Below are positions 5,793 through 9,396 of a stretch of 9,396 bases of DNA, piece after piece. Each line of letters starts with the position of its first letter. Position 1 is the stretch's first letter. The stretch spans positions 1 to 9,396 of the forward strand of contig JAJZRD010000144.1 of the NCBI GenBank assembly GCA_021845945.1, in the 5' to 3' direction. Made by a program: the position numbers and the translations under genes. The notes beneath the pieces were generated by a model. That model was not told the DNA's origin and did no database searches. It saw only the letters and a program-made list of their open reading frames with translations. The stretch is from Chloroflexota bacterium (GTDB lineage Bacteria > Chloroflexota > UBA6077).

Positions 5793-6776
5793 ATGCTCAG
5801 CCGAGTGAACCCTGCCGACCCCGACAGGGCGCTCAACAAGAACTGGGAGTCCATTGCCCGGAGCGGGGCGGTCTTCAACATCAACGAGGGCATCCTGATC
5901 GAGGGGAACAGGGTGACCACCCGGCTGGTGGCGTGGCCCGGCGTCGGCGCCCGCATGGTGGCAGCCCACACCCTCACCCACCTGCCCGGCGGAGTCTTCG
6001 AGGCGGAGGTTCACCCCCTGTCCGAAGAGTGCCTGCAGATCGTCAAGGGGCACGGCCAGGTGGATCTGGGACGGGGCTGGATCGACGTGATCCCCGGCGA
6101 CATCGTCTACGTCCCCCACGGGGTGCGCCACTCCACCCGCAACGCACCGGACTCCACCAGGGACTTCGTGGCCGTCAGCTTCTCCTCGCCGCCTCAGATG
6201 GATTTCTACCAGAAGTTCGGCTTCTTCAAGAACGGACTGTTCGACTTCGCCCTGATCGAGCGGGAGCTAGCCAGGGCGACCCGAGGGAACATCCCCACCA
6301 CCAACGAGACACAGCCAAGCCAACCGAGGGGTCCGGAGTGGGGCGAGGTTAAGGGCCCGGCCGGGACGGCGGTCGAGGGCGGCCTCTTCAACATGTACCG
6401 GGGTGCCCCCTTCCGGGGCAACGGCTCCCTGATGAAGTTCATCCTGTGGCCGGGCGCCGGCACCCGGATGATCAGCGCCCATACCGCCTTCCACGATCCC
6501 GGGACCATGTTCATACCCCACATCCACCCGATCTCCGAGGACGCCATCCTCTGCACCAACGGCAAGGGGCAGGGTCACCTCCACGGGCGCTGGATCGACG
6601 TGGAGGAAGGGGACATCGTCTACGGTCCCGACAACGTGAAGCATGGCACCGGCTGCCCCGAGGGCTTCGACGAGACCTTCTACACCACCGGGTGCGCCTC
6701 CCCGCCCCAGCCCGATCTATACGAGCGGGCGGGCTACTTCGTCGACGGCGCCTTCATTGATTTCCCCGTGGAGTGA
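5793..6776 (+). CDS. Bicupin protein of unknown substrate (internal duplication)
   Basis: The 327-residue soluble protein contains two cupin barrels, about residues 28-150 and 199-321. From Trp48/Trp219 to the PPQ motifs at 133-135/304-306 they align at a constant offset of 171 residues. Shared pieces include AHT, HPxSE, WIDV and GDIVY. Barrel 1 has Glu72, His74, Glu78 and His113, with a complete second cupin motif (GDIVYVPHGVRHSTRN). Barrel 2 has the classical HIH...E set (His243, His245, Glu249) and His284. Both could therefore bind a metal, with Glu replacing the first His in barrel 1. Bicupins include ureidoglycine aminohydrolase, gentisate-type dioxygenases and sugar or oxalate enzymes; I cannot choose among them. 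AGGAGGAAGGAG precedes the ATG. It follows glcF by 63 bp and lies 7 bp before the amidohydrolase, so it probably acts in the same pathway. Confidence 0.88.
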   Translation: MLSRVNPADPDRALNKNWESIARSGAVFNINEGILIEGNRVTTRLVAWPGVGARMVAAHTLTHLPGGVFEAEVHPLSEECLQIVKGHGQVDLGRGWIDVIPGDIVYVPHGVRHSTRNAPDSTRDFVAVSFSSPPQMDFYQKFGFFKNGLFDFALIERELARATRGNIPTTNETQPSQPRGPEWGEVKGPAGTAVEGGLFNMYRGAPFRGNGSLMKFILWPGAGTRMISAHTAFHDPGTMFIPHIHPISEDAILCTNGKGQGHLHGRWIDVEEGDIVYGPDNVKHGTGCPEGFDETFYTTGCASPPQPDLYERAGYFVDGAFIDFPVE

Positions 6777-6783
6777 TTGAGGA

Positions 6784-7800
6784 ATGATCATCGACCTGCA
6801 TCACCATTTCCTGCCCCGCGAAGCATTCGACAAGCTTGGCGGGCAACAGTTAATGAACTCTCGCTACAACGACGGCAAGACGATGGAATTCGTCTTCTAC
6901 CACAAGCTGTACGAACTGGACACCCAGCTCAAGGACATGGACGAGGCCGGCATCGACATCTCCGTCTTCGGCATGGCCCAGTGGAACCTGAAGGGGCTGG
7001 AGATCTGCCAGGCCGTAAACGACGGCATGGCCAGGGTAGTGAAAGAGCACCCCGACCGGATAATGGCCTGCGCCCAGGTGCCTGTGGTGGATGGGACCGG
7101 GACCGCCGTCCAGGAGATCAAGCGGGGCATCCAGGACCTCGGCCTTCACGCCGTGGCGCTGCTCTCCTCCAACCTGGACATCACCCTCAGCGACGAGCGG
7201 ATGTTCCCCATCTACGAGGCAGTCCAGAAGCTGAGAGTGCCCATCGTGATCCACCCGTCCCTGCTCCCCCTGGGGGCCGAGTCGGAGTACTCCATCGGCC
7301 GCACCCTGGCCCGGGCCTACGACATCTCCAAGGCCGGTCTTCGGATCATGTACGAGGTCTCCAAGCGGTATCCAGACGTCACCTTCATCCTGCCCCACTT
7401 CGGAGGGGTGCTGCCCTTCATGAAGGGACGGATCAACGGCTTCTTCGAGCCGCCGGCCGAGCTGGGGATCAAGGTCCCCGAGGAGATCGCCGTCCTCCAC
7501 AAGACGCCACGGGAGCGGGAGGAGTTCGGGATCATCGAGCCCTTCGAGCGGCTGTTCGACCAGCTCTACCTGGACCTGGCAGGCCACGGAGGCTACCTGC
7601 CTCCCCTGCACTGTGCCCTGGAGACGGTGAGGCACGACCGGCTGGTGTTCGGCACCGACTACCCCATGGAGATCCACAACGGTCTGGACATGAAGATCTA
7701 CATCGACAACGTCCGGAAGCTGGATCTCCCAAAGGCGGAGATCGACGGGATCCTGGGGGGCACCGCGGCGAAGTTATTGGGACTGAAGGTGGAATCCTAG
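6784..7800 (+). CDS. Amidohydrolase-2 family metal-dependent hydrolase/decarboxylase (ACMSD-like)
   Basis: The 338-residue cytoplasmic TIM-barrel enzyme belongs to the amidohydrolase-2 family. Residues 4-8 (DLHHH) give the metal pair His6 and His8. His157 (VIHPSLLP), His205 (LPHFGG) and Asp292 (FGTDYPME) complete the set known from aminocarboxymuconate semialdehyde decarboxylase, whose length is also similar. Relatives remove a carboxyl group from aromatic or unsaturated acids, or hydrate or hydrolyse such acids or lactones; the substrate here is not identifiable. The ATG follows the bicupin stop by 7 bp with a GAGGA ribosome site between, so the two genes are probably translationally coupled. 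An overlapping frame (6777-7844) is open but shows no recognisable domain. The pairing with a cupin enzyme suggests successive metal-dependent steps on one carboxylated substrate. Confidence 0.92.
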   Translation: MIIDLHHHFLPREAFDKLGGQQLMNSRYNDGKTMEFVFYHKLYELDTQLKDMDEAGIDISVFGMAQWNLKGLEICQAVNDGMARVVKEHPDRIMACAQVPVVDGTGTAVQEIKRGIQDLGLHAVALLSSNLDITLSDERMFPIYEAVQKLRVPIVIHPSLLPLGAESEYSIGRTLARAYDISKAGLRIMYEVSKRYPDVTFILPHFGGVLPFMKGRINGFFEPPAELGIKVPEEIAVLHKTPREREEFGIIEPFERLFDQLYLDLAGHGGYLPPLHCALETVRHDRLVFGTDYPMEIHNGLDMKIYIDNVRKLDLPKAEIDGILGGTAAKLLGLKVES

Positions 7801-8040
7801 CGCTCGAGTTCGGCGATCTGGACATCGAGGAGTCGAGGCTTTAGCCGGTCGCGGAGACGTTCCGGCTGAAGCCTCTACTCCACGACTCCTCAGACCACCG
7901 CCGACGAGCAACCAAGGGTGTAGACAAGAGGAGGTGCAACGCTACTCGAGATCGGTGACGAGCGCCAGTTTCCCTAGCCTGCTCGGCATCGCAGCCGGGC
8001 CTGGTTCACTCCAGGAGGAAAGAGGAAAGGAGAAAGTAAG
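7801..8040. other. Intergenic region upstream of the binding-protein gene
   Basis: This 240-bp gap contains the long hairpin at 7827-7891, then about 130 bp with no coding signal, and a purine-rich stretch (8013-8034). That stretch carries AGGAGG (8013-8018), GAGGAAAGG and AGGAG (8028-8032), the last being correctly placed for the GTG start at 8041. CCTGG/CCAGG (8000-8004/8011-8015) could form a small hairpin touching the first AGGAGG. I found no confident promoter, so it is unclear whether the binding protein is transcribed separately or by read-through. Confidence 0.5.
7827..7891 (+). terminator. Long imperfect hairpin after the amidohydrolase gene
   Basis: GAGGAGTCG (7827-7835) pairs with CGACTCCTC (7883-7891), and AGGCTTTAGCCGG (7836-7848) pairs with CCGGCTGAAGCCT (7862-7874) with one T-G wobble. 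The result is a 22-pair stem interrupted on one side by an 8-nt bulge (7875-7882) and closed by a 13-nt loop. No T-run follows, so it is not a classical intrinsic terminator. It may protect the 3' end of the operon transcript, act in factor-dependent termination, or be a structured leader for the next gene. Confidence 0.5.
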
Positions 8041-9357
8041 GTGCGAAGAAGTCTCGGTTCCCTCGGGCTGACCCTTCTACTGGCTCTCTCTCTGGCGACC
8101 CTGACGGCCTGCTCCTCGGCGCAGGCCCCAGCCCCGACGGCCGCGCCGGCAAAGCAGGCTGAAAGCAAACCCGCTGCCGCGGCCCCCACTTCGGCCCCCG
8201 CGGCCGCACCCGCAGCTGCCACTTCGGCCCCCGCAGCTGCTCAACCCGCCGCGGCCCCGGCAACCGGCCCGGCCATCAAGGTTGCGTTCATTGGAAGCTT
8301 CTCCGGGTTGGTGGCCGACCTCGGCATGGCGAACGTCAACGGGGCCAAGCTGTCCGTCGAGGCCGTCAACAAGGCGGGCGGCATCCAGGGACGGCCTATC
8401 GAGCTGGTCACCTATGACGACACCAACGACCCCTCGGTCGCAGTGACTCGGGCTCAGAAGGCGATCACCTCGGATGGCGCCCAGGTCATCATCGGCGGAA
8501 CCAACGCTCCCACGGCCATGTCCATCCGCGGGGTCAGCAACCAGGCTAAGATCGTCGACATCAGCCCTCAGGCGCAGAACCGCGAACTGACGGAGGGAAT
8601 GCCCTGGATCTTCCGGGTCGGCACCATAGACCTCTACAACGGCAGGGCGTTGGTGGCGCTGATGATGAAGCTGGGCTACAAGAAGCCGGCCCTGATCAGC
8701 GACAACACCGCCTTTGGCCAGTCCGGAGACAAGTCCCTCCAGGAGGCGCTGACCGAGAAGGGGATCAAGTGGGTGACCGACCAGAAGCACAACGCAGGGG
8801 CCACCGACATGACCGCACAGGTTCTCGCCGGCAAGAACGGGGGCGGTGACGTCATTCTGTCCTGGTCGCAGGGCGCCGACGCGGCGCTGATAGCCAAGAC
8901 CAAGAAGCAGTTGGGCTACGACGTGCCACTGATGGGGCTGGACAGCCTGATGCACGCCTCCGCCCTGCCGATTGCCGGCGACGCATACGAGGGAGCCGTA
9001 GCCGTCTCGATCGCCGACACCTCTCGTCCGGACGTTCAGGCGTTCTTCGACAGCTACCAGAAGACCTACGGTATCCCACCGGCCACCATCTATTCGCCCT
9101 GCCAGGGCTACGACGCTGTGCAACTGCTGGCGGCGGGACTCCGCAAGATCGCCCCTATCGGCGACAAGGTGGACCAGGAGAAGCTGAAGGCCGCCCTCGA
9201 GACCGTCAGCTTCGAGGGAATGACCGGCCCGAAGGGAACGAAGTGGACGTTCACCCCAACCAACCACAACGGCCTGCCCGAGGGCGCCTCGGTGTTCTAC
9301 AAGGTCCAGGGTGGCAAGTGGGTGCGCTACATGTCCCTGGCAGACGTCCTGAAATAG
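8041..9357 (+). CDS. ABC transporter substrate-binding lipoprotein, branched-chain amino acid (LivK/Peripla_BP_6) type
   Basis: This 438-residue extracytoplasmic protein captures a small solute for an ABC importer. Residues 1-23 form a lipoprotein signal peptide (MRRS, hydrophobic core, LTAC) with Cys24 as the lipidated residue. Residues 25-75 are a low-complexity Ala/Pro/Thr/Ser tether. The type I periplasmic-binding fold runs from about residue 78 (IKVAFIGSFSG) to the end, with NGAKLSVEAVNKAGGIQGRPIEL and YDDTNDP typical of LivK relatives. Such proteins bind branched-chain amino acids but also aromatic acids, amides, urea and others, so the ligand is open. The GTG start has AGGAG 8 nt upstream, and two TAG stops follow in tandem (9355-9360). 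Permease and ATPase genes are not in the window and would be expected to the right. Position beside the catabolic operon suggests it imports that pathway's substrate (inference). Confidence 0.93.
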   Translation: MRRSLGSLGLTLLLALSLATLTACSSAQAPAPTAAPAKQAESKPAAAAPTSAPAAAPAAATSAPAAAQPAAAPATGPAIKVAFIGSFSGLVADLGMANVNGAKLSVEAVNKAGGIQGRPIELVTYDDTNDPSVAVTRAQKAITSDGAQVIIGGTNAPTAMSIRGVSNQAKIVDISPQAQNRELTEGMPWIFRVGTIDLYNGRALVALMMKLGYKKPALISDNTAFGQSGDKSLQEALTEKGIKWVTDQKHNAGATDMTAQVLAGKNGGGDVILSWSQGADAALIAKTKKQLGYDVPLMGLDSLMHASALPIAGDAYEGAVAVSIADTSRPDVQAFFDSYQKTYGIPPATIYSPCQGYDAVQLLAAGLRKIAPIGDKVDQEKLKAALETVSFEGMTGPKGTKWTFTPTNHNGLPEGASVFYKVQGGKWVRYMSLADVLK

Positions 9358-9371
9358 TAGGTTGGAGGGGA

Positions 9372-9396
9372 TGGCTTGCGGCTTCGCCGCAAGCCA
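9372..9396 (+). terminator. Strong hairpin after the binding-protein gene (cut at window edge)
   Basis: TGGCTTGCGGC and GCCGCAAGCCA form a perfect 11-bp GC-rich stem with a TTC loop, 14 bp after the stop codons. The window ends on the last stem base, so a following T-run cannot be seen. It is either an intrinsic terminator or a stem that lets the binding protein be made in excess over downstream transporter subunits. Confidence 0.65.

Noticed and set aside
5793..6776. Naming the bicupin as ureidoglycine aminohydrolase or gentisate dioxygenase
   Set aside because: Only general cupin motifs are visible; no allantoin or gentisate pathway genes accompany it.
6777..7844. Plus-strand open frame longer than the amidohydrolase in another phase
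   Set aside because: Arg/Pro/Gly-rich with no motifs, while the frame from 6784 contains all five amidohydrolase metal or catalytic residues in order.
8077..9267. Long minus-strand open frame opposite the binding protein (396 codons)
   Set aside because: No recognisable domain; the opposite strand encodes a clear lipoprotein signal and a type I binding-protein fold.

Overview
The window is GC-rich bacterial DNA with tightly packed genes. It carries parts of a substrate-catabolism locus: dehydrogenases, a LacI-family regulator, a small operon of oxidative and hydrolytic enzymes, and the binding lipoprotein of an ABC importer. The lipoprotein has a long Ala/Pro/Thr/Ser-rich tether after its lipobox, and short period-7 repeats sit in the gaps between genes. 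In my judgement these traits fit an environmental member of the Chloroflexota best, but nothing here is a strict phylogenetic marker, so that placement is an inference of moderate strength.

Left third (1-2796): two paralogous zinc-dependent medium-chain dehydrogenases lie on the minus strand. The first (1-247) runs off the left edge; the second is complete (405-1481). They are divergent from a plus-strand LacI-family repressor gene (1744-2796). The 262-bp divergent region holds three copies of the LacI-type palindrome CAAACGTTTG. One lies just after a good minus-strand promoter, one overlaps a good plus-strand promoter, and one lies exactly midway between them. This looks like a self-contained switch controlling the dehydrogenases and the repressor itself.

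Centre (2936-7800): four plus-strand genes form a likely operon. They encode a GlcD-type FAD-linked 2-hydroxyacid dehydrogenase, a GlcF-type iron-sulfur partner, a bicupin protein built from two copies of one domain, and an amidohydrolase-2 (ACMSD-like) metal-dependent hydrolase or decarboxylase. No glcE is present between glcD and glcF. The substrate cannot be read from sequence. The set suggests oxidation of a D-2-hydroxyacid coupled to metal-dependent processing of a carboxylated intermediate.

Right end (7801-9396): a 240-bp gap containing a long imperfect hairpin precedes a GTG-started lipoprotein gene. Its product is a type I periplasmic-binding protein of the branched-chain amino acid (LivK/Peripla_BP_6) class. 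A perfect 11-bp hairpin follows and ends exactly at the window edge; permease and ATPase genes would be expected beyond it.

The less ordinary features are the three-operator divergent switch, two gaps filled with inverted arrays of 7-bp repeats placed directly against stop codons, the exact 171-residue internal repeat of the bicupin, and the uncharacterised four-enzyme operon. I see no mobile element, CRISPR array, rRNA or tRNA.
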